From positions 46,780-110,779 of the forward strand of contig NZ_JARXHX010000015.1 of NCBI RefSeq assembly GCF_031127835.1: a stretch of 64,000 bases of DNA, in the 5' to 3' direction. Source of the DNA: Pelagicoccus sp. SDUM812002 (GTDB taxonomy: Bacteria; Verrucomicrobiota; Verrucomicrobiia; Opitutales; Opitutaceae). Numbering within the stretch: position 1 is the stretch's first letter; each line of letters starts with the position of its first letter. A program made the position numbers and the translations under genes. Under the pieces are notes generated by a model, which was not told where the DNA came from, did no database searches, and was given only the letters and a program-made list of their open reading frames with translations. Of this stretch, positions 1 to 8,312 are shown one piece after another.

Positions 1-607
1 CATTTCCAAATGTCCCGTAAGACCACGCGAAGAACGACTGCAGGCGCTCCGCCATACTATAGAACATGAGCACGCTCACGACCGCGCCCACCGCGTAGCT
101 AAGCATCAGCCCCAGAATCAGCAATGACATCACGTCAACCCTCTGAGCAAAGGACAATACAATTCCCAACACCACCGCCGCTCCGCCGGTAGCTGCAAGC
201 ACTACCAAGAGGTGGCCGCTGAGCTCTAGACCTTGCGTAAGACTGACTCCCGCAGGAGCAAGCACCAAGAGAACGATCGCCACCCCCAAGCTTGCTCCAG
301 AGTTAACGCCGAGCACGAAAGGATCCGCCAAGGGATTTCTGAAGATCGTCTGCATCAGCAATCCGGATACAGCCAAAGCAGAGCCAGCCAGCAGTGCCGT
401 CATCGCCCGAGGCAGGCGAAAGTCGACCACGATTTGACGCGTGACGGACGAACCACTCTCTCCATCTACCAAAGCCGCCCAGACGTCCCCCAGGGAGATG
501 GTAGCCGAACCGAGGCATACATTGGCTACTGCCAAGGCCAGTACTCCGACGCCCAAGATCGAAAAAAGCAACGCATTGCGTGAACTGGAAGTGTCGCTAC
601 CTGGCAT
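1..607 (-). CDS. btuC: Cobalamin/iron-siderophore ABC permease, FecCD/BtuC family (3' end missing)
   Basis: Inner-membrane permease of a B12 (or siderophore) importer, reading off the left edge after about 202 residues. The reverse-strand translation shows family hallmarks: RLPR near residue 64, [15 protein letters not shown] at about 82-96 and VLGVNSGA at about 98-105, followed by hydrophobic helices. The ATG at 607-605 shares one base with the TGA of the upstream binding-protein gene (TGATG), so translation is probably coupled. The riboswitch-controlled TonB receptor two genes upstream argues for cobalamin as substrate. The ATPase gene expected next would lie outside the window. Confidence 0.88.
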   Translation of the reverse strand, partial: MPGSDTSSSRNALLFSILGVGVLALAVANVCLGSATISLGDVWAALVDGESGSSVTRQIVVDFRLPRAMTALLAGSALAVSGLLMQTIFRNPLADPFVLGVNSGASLGVAIVLLVLAPAGVSLTQGLELSGHLLVVLAATGGAAVVLGIVLSFAQRVDVMSLLILGLMLSYAVGAVVSVLMFYSMAERLQSFFAWSYGTFGN

Positions 608-1704
608 CACTTCAGTTTCTCGTAGAATACGAACTCATGATCAGGCAAAAGTTCGGGGTGAAAAACCTTGATCAGGTCCGCTAACACTTCATCTGGGTGG
701 GAAACGCCTCGTTCGAAAATATCGTTTCCACCATTTGCATTCACCCGAACCGTGTTGTTGTAAACGCGTCCCTTCTGCAAGGCCTCGAATGCGGCAAAAC
801 GATTATCCGCTGCGAGCAGAGCACGAATCGAAGCGTAGTGGCTGGGGTTCAGCCAAAAGTCCGCTTCTCCTGCCCGTTGCAAGACCACCTCTGTATCGAG
901 AGGGATGCCACCCGTCGACTCGGTGTCCGACCAAAGGTAGTCCGCTCCCGCGTGACGAAAAGCAGTGGCTGAATAGCTCATTCCTCCCGGAACATGCCAA
1001 ACGCCTGAGTAAGGAGCGCTGGAAAAAACGCTCGGGCGGTGCTTAACATTCTTAGCAGTAGCCACGAGGGATTCGTACCGTTTCGCTATTCCGTCAAAGA
1101 TCTCTTCCGCCTCCTCGTCTTTTCCGTAGAACGCGGCCACAAACTTGATCCATTCCGTACGGGCAAGCGGATGTTGCTCCATGTAAGCAGCGGTCACAGC
1201 CACCGGCAGGCCAGCCCTGACCATTTGTGGGTGCACGTCAAACGTCGGATTTCCGGTCGTGCTCGTGAGGATGAGGTCTGGTTGTAGCATCAACATCGAC
1301 TCCACATCCATGCCAGTACCGGATTGGATCGGTTTCGCCGCACCGGACTCTACCAACTCGTGGGCTCGCGGATCGTTTGCGTAATCGATATACGCGATCC
1401 CAATCAAAGAGTCGTACAGGTCCAAGTCGCGTATCGGTCCTAGGAATACAGTCGACATGATTGCGAGTCGCTTGACCGGAGTGCGTACGACGACCGCACC
1501 CTTCGGCAGATCAGGAACGTCCTCTCCTCGCGGGACCAAAGCGTAGACTTGTTCGTGATCGCCCGCGCCGACCCACGTGTTTCGAACTGTGATTTCCCGG
1601 TGAGTCTCTGAGTCTGCGATGAAAAAATTTTGGGCATAACGAAGCTCCGAAGCGGTGAGGGCCGCGCACGCAAAGGAGAGGATGAAGAAATATAAGGCTT
1701 TCAT
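607..1704 (-). CDS. btuF: Periplasmic cobalamin/iron-complex binding protein (BtuF-like)
   Basis: Substrate-binding subunit of the importer, predicted periplasmic, 365 residues from the chosen ATG at 1704. An upstream GTG (1752) and ATG (1746) are in frame, but only the 1704 start puts a clean signal peptide ([19 protein letters not shown]) at the N-terminus. The body has the pattern of class III binding proteins: [18 protein letters not shown] early, then [20 protein letters not shown], the region that in this family precedes the inter-lobe helix. It lies between btuB (36 nt or more away) and btuC (1 nt overlap). Cobalamin is inferred from the riboswitch and cbiB; haem or siderophore cannot be excluded from this protein alone. 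Confidence 0.82.
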   Translation of the reverse strand: MKALYFFILSFACAALTASELRYAQNFFIADSETHREITVRNTWVGAGDHEQVYALVPRGEDVPDLPKGAVVVRTPVKRLAIMSTVFLGPIRDLDLYDSLIGIAYIDYANDPRAHELVESGAAKPIQSGTGMDVESMLMLQPDLILTSTTGNPTFDVHPQMVRAGLPVAVTAAYMEQHPLARTEWIKFVAAFYGKDEEAEEIFDGIAKRYESLVATAKNVKHRPSVFSSAPYSGVWHVPGGMSYSATAFRHAGADYLWSDTESTGGIPLDTEVVLQRAGEADFWLNPSHYASIRALLAADNRFAAFEALQKGRVYNNTVRVNANGGNDIFERGVSHPDEVLADLIKVFHPELLPDHEFVFYEKLK

Positions 1705-1788
1705 AGAATGAGCAAGTAGAAGGGAGCGTACCCATCCATCAGTCATGAGCACGACCTAATGAACACGCACGCCCCCCGCACAGAAAAA

Positions 1789-3669
1789 CTAGAAGTTCAT
1801 TCGCACACCTGCGTGCACATTCGCTCCGGCGGTTTGGTAGCCGGATATTTCTTCGTATTCGCTATCTAATACATTTCCGAAACGGACCCAGATCGTGCTC
1901 AAATCACTTACTTGATAAGTGGCGGCAACGTTTACGACTTCGTAGCCTTCGAGCTTCGTACCGGCAGAGCGCGAGCTGCTGTCGCCGTATTGGCTGGAGA
2001 TGAACAAGGCATCGAGATTCAAGCCTAGCTTGCCATCCATACCTGACCAGTTACCGCCTATCGAAGCCACGCTTCTTGGCACCCGGAGGGCTTCCGCGCT
2101 GTTATCCTCTTCTGCGTCACTGTAGGTGTAGGCCGCTTTGAGACGAAGCGAATCGCTCAATTGGTAACGTACCGCGTTTTCCAGACCGATCGACTCGTAC
2201 TCGTTCAGGTTCCTGTAAACACCGTCCCAAGCGATCTTGTCTTTTACGTTGTTGCCGAAAGCAGTCGAGCTAAAGAGAAGCTTTCCGTTCACCAAGGTCT
2301 TTTCAATGCCTAGGTCCCAACCTTTTCCGGACTCCGCTTTTAGGGAAGGATTTCCATAGGTGGCGTTAAAGAGTTCGTAGAAAGAAGGAGCTTGAAAGGA
2401 AGAACCGTAGGATCCACGGATGCGCGCATCCATATCTTCAATACGATAACTGAAGGTCGCTCGGTAGGTCGTTTCTTCTCCGTATGCGCTATTGTCGTCG
2501 TAACGTGCCCCGATCGTGACATCTAGGGCATCGCTATATTCGATTACGTTTTCGACGAACAGGGAGGTATCGTTTCGGTTTCCCACGTCGCTGAGGTTTT
2601 TTTCCTCTTCGTATTCCAGTCCCGCGACCATGGTCCATCTCTCGTTCGCTTCGACGGTGTTGATCCAGTCGTACTTGTAGCGTTTTCCGCTTGCGTAATA
2701 AGGACCGCTTTCGGTTTGAGAGAGTGTATCCACATCCGAATACGCTATATTAACCGAACTGTCCCATTTCTCGCTGAGCTGAAAGTCGCTGCCCGTGCGT
2801 ACGAAAAGCTGTTCCGTGGTCGCATAGTTTTCACTGCTCGGAACACCCCAGATCCATGCAGGGTCGCCGGGATCGAACTCCGAAAACGTATCAATATATA
2901 TCGCTGAGCCGTGAAGGCTGACGCTATCGTTCAATTGGTACTTCACCGCTCCGTTGAGCGTCGTGTTGTCATAGGCGTCGTCGTCCGCCCAAGCCTCGCC
3001 GTACTCGGGCGATTGGGAGGAGAAACCTTCCGATTCGTGGACAAGGCCGTCAACCTGCCAGCTAAATGCGCCATTGGATCCGGAATGCCCAAGACCGTAG
3101 TCCAGCGTATCGTAAGAACCGTAACCGAAAAGAGCGCGTCCACCATTGGAGGTTCCCGGGCCGAGCGTATCGACTGAGATTACACCTGCCAAGGCGTCGG
3201 CTCCATACAAGGAACTCTGGGGCCCACGAAGCACCTCGACCTTGGAGGCTGAGTTCGTGAAGAGATTCCCTAGATTCATAATCTGCCCGTTCGAAGGATT
3301 GCTCACTTCGATTCCATTGAGCAGTACCGTTGGGCGATTGGAGCTCAGACCTCGAGTCGTAATGCCAAAGGTTCCCCCAGGGCCGCCATTGTTTCGTAAC
3401 ACCAGTCCTGGAATTTCTCGGAGGGCGTCGACGAGGAAAATATCCTGACCATTCTGCAATTCGTAAGCATCGAGCACGTCTACGGTGCTCCCCACTTGCT
3501 GGACCGGAATTTCAATGCGATTCGCCGAAATCGAAATCGCATCGAGCTCGAAAAAAGCGTCGCTGCCATTTTCCTGAGATCGCGCAGGAACAGCCAAGCA
3601 AGCAAAGCTTAGACCAGCGACAAGAAGTCCACTGGCGGTATTTGTTTTGTATTCAGATATTTGATTCAT
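1789..3669 (-). CDS. btuB: TonB-dependent outer-membrane cobalamin receptor (BtuB-like)
   Basis: Outer-membrane gated barrel of 626 residues for active vitamin B12 uptake. It has a signal peptide ending near PARSQ, a TonB-box-like stretch (DAISISANR) at about residue 43-51, a plug domain with LREIPGLVLRNNGG and VEVLRGPQSSLYGADALAGVI, then a beta-barrel ending in Phe (VRMNF), the usual C-terminal sorting residue. The length is typical of BtuB. The gene follows a cobalamin riboswitch on the same strand, which is the main reason for naming the ligand. A 44-nt hairpin ends 2 nt before the ATG, and no Shine-Dalgarno is visible outside it. Confidence 0.88.
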   Translation of the reverse strand: MNQISEYKTNTASGLLVAGLSFACLAVPARSQENGSDAFFELDAISISANRIEIPVQQVGSTVDVLDAYELQNGQDIFLVDALREIPGLVLRNNGGPGGTFGITTRGLSSNRPTVLLNGIEVSNPSNGQIMNLGNLFTNSASKVEVLRGPQSSLYGADALAGVISVDTLGPGTSNGGRALFGYGSYDTLDYGLGHSGSNGAFSWQVDGLVHESEGFSSQSPEYGEAWADDDAYDNTTLNGAVKYQLNDSVSLHGSAIYIDTFSEFDPGDPAWIWGVPSSENYATTEQLFVRTGSDFQLSEKWDSSVNIAYSDVDTLSQTESGPYYASGKRYKYDWINTVEANERWTMVAGLEYEEEKNLSDVGNRNDTSLFVENVIEYSDALDVTIGARYDDNSAYGEETTYRATFSYRIEDMDARIRGSYGSSFQAPSFYELFNATYGNPSLKAESGKGWDLGIEKTLVNGKLLFSSTAFGNNVKDKIAWDGVYRNLNEYESIGLENAVRYQLSDSLRLKAAYTYSDAEEDNSAEALRVPRSVASIGGNWSGMDGKLGLNLDALFISSQYGDSSSRSAGTKLEGYEVVNVAATYQVSDLSTIWVRFGNVLDSEYEEISGYQTAGANVHAGVRMNF

Positions 3670-3671
3670 TA

Positions 3672-3715
3672 TTCGATGTGAGAAACGCCGCTAGAAAAAG
3701 GCGCTTCACATCGAA
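3672..3715 (-). promoter_or_regulatory. Start-proximal hairpin of btuB (possible expression platform)
   Basis: In the transcript, TTCGATGTGA (3715-3706) pairs perfectly with TCACATCGAA (3681-3672), and inner GCGCC/GGCG bases extend the stem around a U-rich loop. The structure ends two bases before the btuB ATG, so it should mask the ribosome-binding region. With the riboswitch about 150 nt upstream this could be its translational switch; that link is inference. Confidence 0.6.
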
Positions 3716-3849
3716 CAGGGCGGAGGGATACGGATGTAATTCTCAATCGAGATCGATCATCCTTTAGCCGACTGCCAAGCGAAGTATTCGCGTTTACCCT
3801 CTTGCTCTAGCGACAAGTTAGTGTGCCTCCGCAGTCAACTGCAGGGACG

Positions 3850-4025
3850 GGTAGGATTCGTAGGCAGTGGTCGGACTCCAAGTTTGCATCCCCTTGTGAT
3901 TCAAGAAGAAACCTCGTCCTACTCCGCAAAAGCGAAGCGCAAAACCTTACCAGAATCTTGCAGGGACTTGTGACTTGTTACCGTAGCGCGACTGTCGCCG
4001 GTTCTAACGGCGTTTCCTGTCGACG
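3850..4025 (-). promoter_or_regulatory. Cobalamin (B12) riboswitch
   Basis: On the reverse strand the leader contains GGAAACGCCGTTAGAACCGG then GACAGTCGCGCTACGGTAAC (about 4017-3979), followed by AAGTC, and further on a B12 box AGTCCGACCACTGCCTA (about 3877-3861). The order and spacing match the adenosylcobalamin aptamer core. It sits after cbiB and directly upstream of btuB, so it should lower receptor expression when B12 is plentiful. The ends are approximate, and the leader between it and btuB may include the switching platform. Confidence 0.88.
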
Positions 4026-4091
4026 AATCGATTCAATGTTTAAAGAACGATCCCCTTAAGCCGGATGCAAAAAACATAAGCAAGCCTAATC

Positions 4092-4109
4092 AATTACTAT
4101 TTAGTAATT
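4092..4109. repeat. Perfect 18-bp AT-rich palindrome
   Basis: AATTACTA-TT-TAGTAATT, 4 bp after the cbiB stop and upstream of the riboswitch. It could be a weak terminator for cbiB or an operator near the btuB promoter; no T-tract follows, so the role is undecided. Confidence 0.4.
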
Positions 4110-4112
4110 AGT

Positions 4113-5042
4113 TTAAAGCATAGAGGCGAAGGCCCATCCTGCGAGAACGAGAGCCAAGCATTTAGCGTATGCAATCCCCATGATACGCGTCGCCCTTACG
4201 ACGTCTTTCCGGATCGGTTGCCGCGCTCCTCGATTCATTTCGGCCGTCTGCACGAGCTCCCCTTTTTCGTACATGCGGCCACCAATCACCACGCCGAGTC
4301 GCTTCGCCATAGCAGCCTCTGGCCAGCCCGCATTGAAGCTAGGGTGAAGGGTCGCGTCAGACTTCAAACGCCGCCAACGCCTCGCTTCGCCCAACTTGAG
4401 GACGAGCATGCAACACAGGCGGGCGGGGATGACGTTCAAGACATCGTCTATCCGGGCTGACACCTTTCCAAGCTTCTCAAATCGCTCCGTTCGATGGCCA
4501 ACCATGGCGTCCATGGTGTTGGAAACTCGAAATACCAAAGCTCCCATGGGACCGAACAAGGCGAACCAAAAAAGCGGGGCGATCACTGCGTCGTTTAGGT
4601 TTTCGGCGCCGCTTTCGATGGCAGCTCTACAAACATCCTCCTCCTCCATGCGTTCCGTATCACGCCCCACAATCCAAGAGACCCGCTGGCGTCCCTCCGC
4701 GAGGCTACGATCCAATCCGAGCTTTACTGCCACGACATGCTTTACCAAATCGCGGTAGGCTATGCATTGAAAAAGTAACAGACCATCGATCAGCAGCTTC
4801 AGCCAGTGGCCTACCATCTCCGCGCCCCAAGACAGCAGCAAATAGCCGCCCGTGCAGATAGCCGTGATTCCAAGCCACAGTATCGCCCCCGCAAATATCG
4901 AGCGTCCGAGCGAACGAACCAGGAACTGCTCACCCTTCACGGCAAGAGCCCCCACCAGACGAACGAGGTGTGGCATCCCTCTCGGATCTCCAAACACGAA
5001 ATCGAGGATCACTCCAATTCCAAGAGCTATGGCAAAGTCCAT
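4113..5042 (-). CDS. cbiB: Adenosylcobinamide-phosphate synthase CbiB/CobD
   Basis: Inner-membrane enzyme that joins adenosylcobyrate to aminopropanol (phosphate) in late B12 synthesis or salvage; 309 residues from ATG 5042. Signatures are DFVFGDP near the N-terminus, IVGRDT, ESGAENLNDAVIAPLFW and HPSFNAGWPEAAMA, plus several hydrophobic helices. A GTG at 5057 would add five residues; the ATG gives the usual family N-terminus. It opens the riboswitch-btuB-btuF-btuC block, and a small ORF overlaps its start by 16 nt. No other corrin-ring genes are in the window, which fits salvage of imported cobinamide, though this is inferred. Confidence 0.92.
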   Translation of the reverse strand: MDFAIALGIGVILDFVFGDPRGMPHLVRLVGALAVKGEQFLVRSLGRSIFAGAILWLGITAICTGGYLLLSWGAEMVGHWLKLLIDGLLLFQCIAYRDLVKHVVAVKLGLDRSLAEGRQRVSWIVGRDTERMEEEDVCRAAIESGAENLNDAVIAPLFWFALFGPMGALVFRVSNTMDAMVGHRTERFEKLGKVSARIDDVLNVIPARLCCMLVLKLGEARRWRRLKSDATLHPSFNAGWPEAAMAKRLGVVIGGRMYEKGELVQTAEMNRGARQPIRKDVVRATRIMGIAYAKCLALVLAGWAFASML

Positions 5043-5206
5043 GTACACGCTCTGCACATTTGCGTAAACTCGACTTCCAAGTCCAGCCCGACCTCACATT
5101 CAGAACGAGCAATCAGACCATCGCTCGCGAAAATTTGAAGCGTTGGGTATTTGGGCAAATTCCACCGGTTCAAGCGCTGCGACAGGTTTAGCTTCACTTG
5201 CCACAT
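5027..5206 (-). CDS. Possible 59-residue protein upstream of cbiB
   Basis: Reading the reverse strand from ATG 5206 gives an uninterrupted 59-residue frame ending at TAG 5029-5027, which overlaps the cbiB ATG (5042) by 16 nt, a coupling arrangement common in this window. The translation begins MWQVKLNLSQRLNRWNLPKY and ends in a Cys-containing segment (CEVG, then CRACTW), so it has a CxxC motif. I do not recognise a family. There is no clear Shine-Dalgarno before the ATG; a GTG at codon 4 is an alternative. It may be a real accessory protein or a leader peptide, or chance. Confidence 0.38.
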   Translation of the reverse strand: MWQVKLNLSQRLNRWNLPKYPTLQIFASDGLIARSECEVGLDLEVEFTQMCRACTWTLP

Positions 5207-5297
5207 TGGTGCACGTTGACTAGAAAAGAATTTTTCAACCGTGAATCGCTGGTCTAAGCCACGCTTTTAAATACGTAATATCCCATCCCAACTGAAA

Positions 5298-8186
5298 ATG
5301 CTGCACAATAACTGTAACGTCTCGTCTCGATTCCGCATCCTATTCGCCACTCTTTTCACTCTGATAGTGACTTCAAACGCCTTCTCCCTCGGAGATCCAG
5401 CATACGTGACGAGCGTCGAGGAGACCGACGGACTGCAACTTGCTTCCAATGGTGAGCTCATCGATATCTACGTCGATTCGGAGGACCACTGGGGGCTCGT
5501 AAGAGCAACGGAAGACCTGCGAGCCGACTTCGAGCGCGTCACCGGCGAGAAACCTGAGCTTCACCATTCGCCTAAGAAGTTGGGTAAAACAGCCGTCATT
5601 GTCGGTAGCTTGGGCAAGTCCAAACTTATCGACCAGCTTGCAGGCGACGGCAAAATCGACGTATCCGCGATCCAAGGCACTTGGGAGGGGTATCACATCG
5701 AGCTCGTCGAAAACCCAGCGAAAGGAATCAAAAAAGCCTTGGTCATAGCTGGCAGCGACATGCGGGGGGCAATATTCGGCGTCTACGACCTTTCCGAGCA
5801 AATCGGCGTTTCCCCGTGGCATTGGTGGGCCGATGTTCCGGCAAAGCAGTCGCCGACGCTCTACGTCAAGGCAGGGACTCGAATCCAAGATTCTCCCAAA
5901 GTGCAGTACCGTGGGATCTTCCTCAACGACGAAGCGCCCGCTCTGACAGGATGGGTCCATGAAAATTATGGAAACTTCCCCCACGAGTTTTACGTCCACG
6001 TATTCGAACTTTTATTACGCTTGAAATCTAACTTCCTCTGGCCGGCGATGTGGAACAACGCTTTCGCAGATGACGACGAGCAAAACATGATTCTCGCCCA
6101 CAAGTACGGCATCGTCATGAGCACCTCGCACCATGAGCCCATGATGCGCGCCGACAAGGAATGGGACCGCCACGGAGAAGGCCCATGGGATTACGCTCGC
6201 AACCCAGACCGTCTCGACGCGTTTTGGAAGGAAGGGGCTGAGCGCAACAAGCCCTACGACTCCATCTACACGGTCGGCATGCGCGGCCAAGCCGATACTC
6301 CTATGTCAGAGACGGAGGATATTGACTTGCTGGAAAAGATTGTCGACGCCCAGCGCGAAATCCTCACAGAGGTCTTCGACGATCGAGACATCACTGAAGT
6401 GCCTCAAGTCTGGGCTCTCTACAAAGAAGTGCAGGGGTACTACGAAAGCGGCATGAGAGTGCCCGATGACGTTATTCTCCTTTGGTGCGACGATAATTGG
6501 GGCAACATTCGCCGCCTCCCGACTCCAGAGGAACGCAAGCGCACCGGAGGAGCAGGAGTGTATTACCATTTCGACTACGTGGGCGGACCTCGCTCCTACC
6601 GCTGGACCAATGTTACCCAGATCGCAAAAGTCTGGGAGCAGATGAACCTCGCAGACAAGTACGACGCCAACAAGATTTGGTTGACCAATGTCGGTGACCT
6701 CAAACCCCAAGAATACCCGATCACCTACTTCCTCGATCTCGCTTGGGACATCGATGACTGGCCCAAGGAACGCATTCCTGAATACGCCAAGCTCTTTGCT
6801 GAAAGCGCTTTCGGCTCCGAAAATGCCGAGGATATTGGCGAGCTTCTCACTGCTTACACTAGGCACAATGCTCGCCGAAAGCCAGAGCTTCAAGAAGCGA
6901 GCACCTACAGTTTGCTCAACTACCGCGAAGCGGAGCTTATCGAGGCGGAACTTGCTGACATGGTCGAAAGAGCCGAAAGGCTGTACGCCTCCGCGTCCGA
7001 GGAGGCCAAGTCCGCTTTCTTCCAACTCGTCTACTATCCAGTGAAAGCTTCGGCAGCCATCACTCAGATGTACATTGCCCAAGCAAAGAACCAACTCTAC
7101 GCCGAACAAGGCCGAGCCAGCACCAATGAGTTTGCGGAGAAAACCAAAGACTACTTCGCCTTGAACAAGGAATTGCAGGACCTTTACCACGGAGACGCCA
7201 CCGGAGGAAAGTGGAACCACATGATGTCTCAACCTCGCATCGGCTACACGCACTGGAACAACCCACCAGCGGATACTCTGCCCCCCATCACTTTAAATCA
7301 GCCCAATGCCGTAGCCGACATGGGAGTCGCGGTTGAAGGAATGGTTTCCGCATGGCCAGCCGAAGGAGCGTTCTACCGGTTGCCTGACTTTGATCCTCAC
7401 GGACAAACGGAGCGCTACTTCGAAGTGTTCAACAAAGGCACTGTACCCTTCGACTTCTCCGCAACTGCATCTGACAAATGGATACAGCTAAGCGAAGATG
7501 CTGGCACAATAGAATCCGACAAGCGTGTTCAAGTATCTATCGACTGGAGTCAATTGCCCGAAGGCACCCACAATGGACACATTTTGGTTCGCGGCACTGG
7601 TTGGGGCGGAGCCCGCATCGCCGTCGCCGCCCATCACCGTTCGGACGAGGAGTTGAGAGGCTTTGTCGAAGCTGATGGCTACGTTTCCATAGATGCAGCT
7701 AACTACAGCTCGAAGCGAGACGTCGACGGACTCTCTTGGGAGGAAATACCAGAATTGGGGCGCACGGGCAGCTCGGTATCCGTTTTTCCGATCGGCGACC
7801 GCTCCTTCGAAGACCCAAGCCAGGCACCCTATCTTGAATACGATCTCACGCTATTCTCTTCAGGTGAAATCTCAATCGAAACGCTTTGGAACCCAACGTG
7901 GCCTATCGCTCCCGATCGCGGCCTCCGCTTCGCCATAGCGTTGAACGGTGAAAAGCCGCAAATCGTAGACCTGCACGAAGATCGAGCTCACGGTCTTTGG
8001 CAGGAATCTGTCAAGACCGCCGTTCGCCCCGCTACTACCCAACACACAGTCGAGAAAGCGGGACACCATACGTTGAGAATCTACATGGTAGATCCGGCCA
8101 CCACCTTGCAAAAGATCATCATAAACACCGGAGGCCTCGCTCCTAGCTACTTGGGTCCAGCGCAAAGCACCGTGGCGAGCGATTGA
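5298..8186 (+). CDS. Secreted glycoside hydrolase family 115 (xylan alpha-1,2-glucuronidase)
   Basis: A 962-residue enzyme predicted to remove (4-O-methyl)glucuronic acid from xylan. The N-terminus is a signal peptide (hydrophobic LFATLFTLIVTSNAFS). Family features are GAIFGVYDLSEQIGVSPWHW and WADVPAK at about 155-185, KVQYRGIFLNDEAP at about 200-213, HHEPMMRADKEW at about 276-287, and DDNWGNIRRLP. A beta-sandwich type C-terminal domain follows (about 800-950). The length matches the family. It stands alone, with no xylanase or transporter next to it. The start at 5298 is the only one that keeps the signal peptide; there is no strong Shine-Dalgarno. Confidence 0.9.
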   Translation: MLHNNCNVSSRFRILFATLFTLIVTSNAFSLGDPAYVTSVEETDGLQLASNGELIDIYVDSEDHWGLVRATEDLRADFERVTGEKPELHHSPKKLGKTAVIVGSLGKSKLIDQLAGDGKIDVSAIQGTWEGYHIELVENPAKGIKKALVIAGSDMRGAIFGVYDLSEQIGVSPWHWWADVPAKQSPTLYVKAGTRIQDSPKVQYRGIFLNDEAPALTGWVHENYGNFPHEFYVHVFELLLRLKSNFLWPAMWNNAFADDDEQNMILAHKYGIVMSTSHHEPMMRADKEWDRHGEGPWDYARNPDRLDAFWKEGAERNKPYDSIYTVGMRGQADTPMSETEDIDLLEKIVDAQREILTEVFDDRDITEVPQVWALYKEVQGYYESGMRVPDDVILLWCDDNWGNIRRLPTPEERKRTGGAGVYYHFDYVGGPRSYRWTNVTQIAKVWEQMNLADKYDANKIWLTNVGDLKPQEYPITYFLDLAWDIDDWPKERIPEYAKLFAESAFGSENAEDIGELLTAYTRHNARRKPELQEASTYSLLNYREAELIEAELADMVERAERLYASASEEAKSAFFQLVYYPVKASAAITQMYIAQAKNQLYAEQGRASTNEFAEKTKDYFALNKELQDLYHGDATGGKWNHMMSQPRIGYTHWNNPPADTLPPITLNQPNAVADMGVAVEGMVSAWPAEGAFYRLPDFDPHGQTERYFEVFNKGTVPFDFSATASDKWIQLSEDAGTIESDKRVQVSIDWSQLPEGTHNGHILVRGTGWGGARIAVAAHHRSDEELRGFVEADGYVSIDAANYSSKRDVDGLSWEEIPELGRTGSSVSVFPIGDRSFEDPSQAPYLEYDLTLFSSGEISIETLWNPTWPIAPDRGLRFAIALNGEKPQIVDLHEDRAHGLWQESVKTAVRPATTQHTVEKAGHHTLRIYMVDPATTLQKIIINTGGLAPSYLGPAQSTVASD

Positions 8187-8207
8187 TTAGTCTAGGTCAG
8201 CTGCGAC

Positions 8208-8290
8208 GCGTATCTTGCATCCCAAACGACCTGGAAACCTTCCCTCCGCTGGAGGGACAGGCTCCACCCGGTCCGCCATGCAAGAGCCGC
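8208..8290. repeat. Palindromic intergenic repeat, copy A
   Basis: An 83-nt imperfect palindrome: outer arms of 13 nt (GCGTATCTTGCAT and its near-complement, two mismatches) and a perfect inner stem TCCCTCC-GCT-GGAGGGA at 8241-8257. Its right half shares GGAGGGAC-N4-TCCAC-N3-GTCCGC-N2-TGCA with copy B at 46122-46193, so the two belong to one family. It lies between the convergent ends of the GH115 and ABC permease genes and may also stop transcription. Confidence 0.7.
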
Positions 8291-8312
8291 CGTTCTCTAC
8301 TAATTCCGAAGA

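Noticed and set aside
3823..4059. 78-codon plus-strand frame upstream of cbiB
   Set aside because: It lies across the cobalamin riboswitch on the opposite strand and has no protein-like features.
5100..5290. A second cobalamin riboswitch before cbiB (AACCGGTGG stretch)
   Set aside because: No B12 box or GCGCTAC core follows; only a short similarity.
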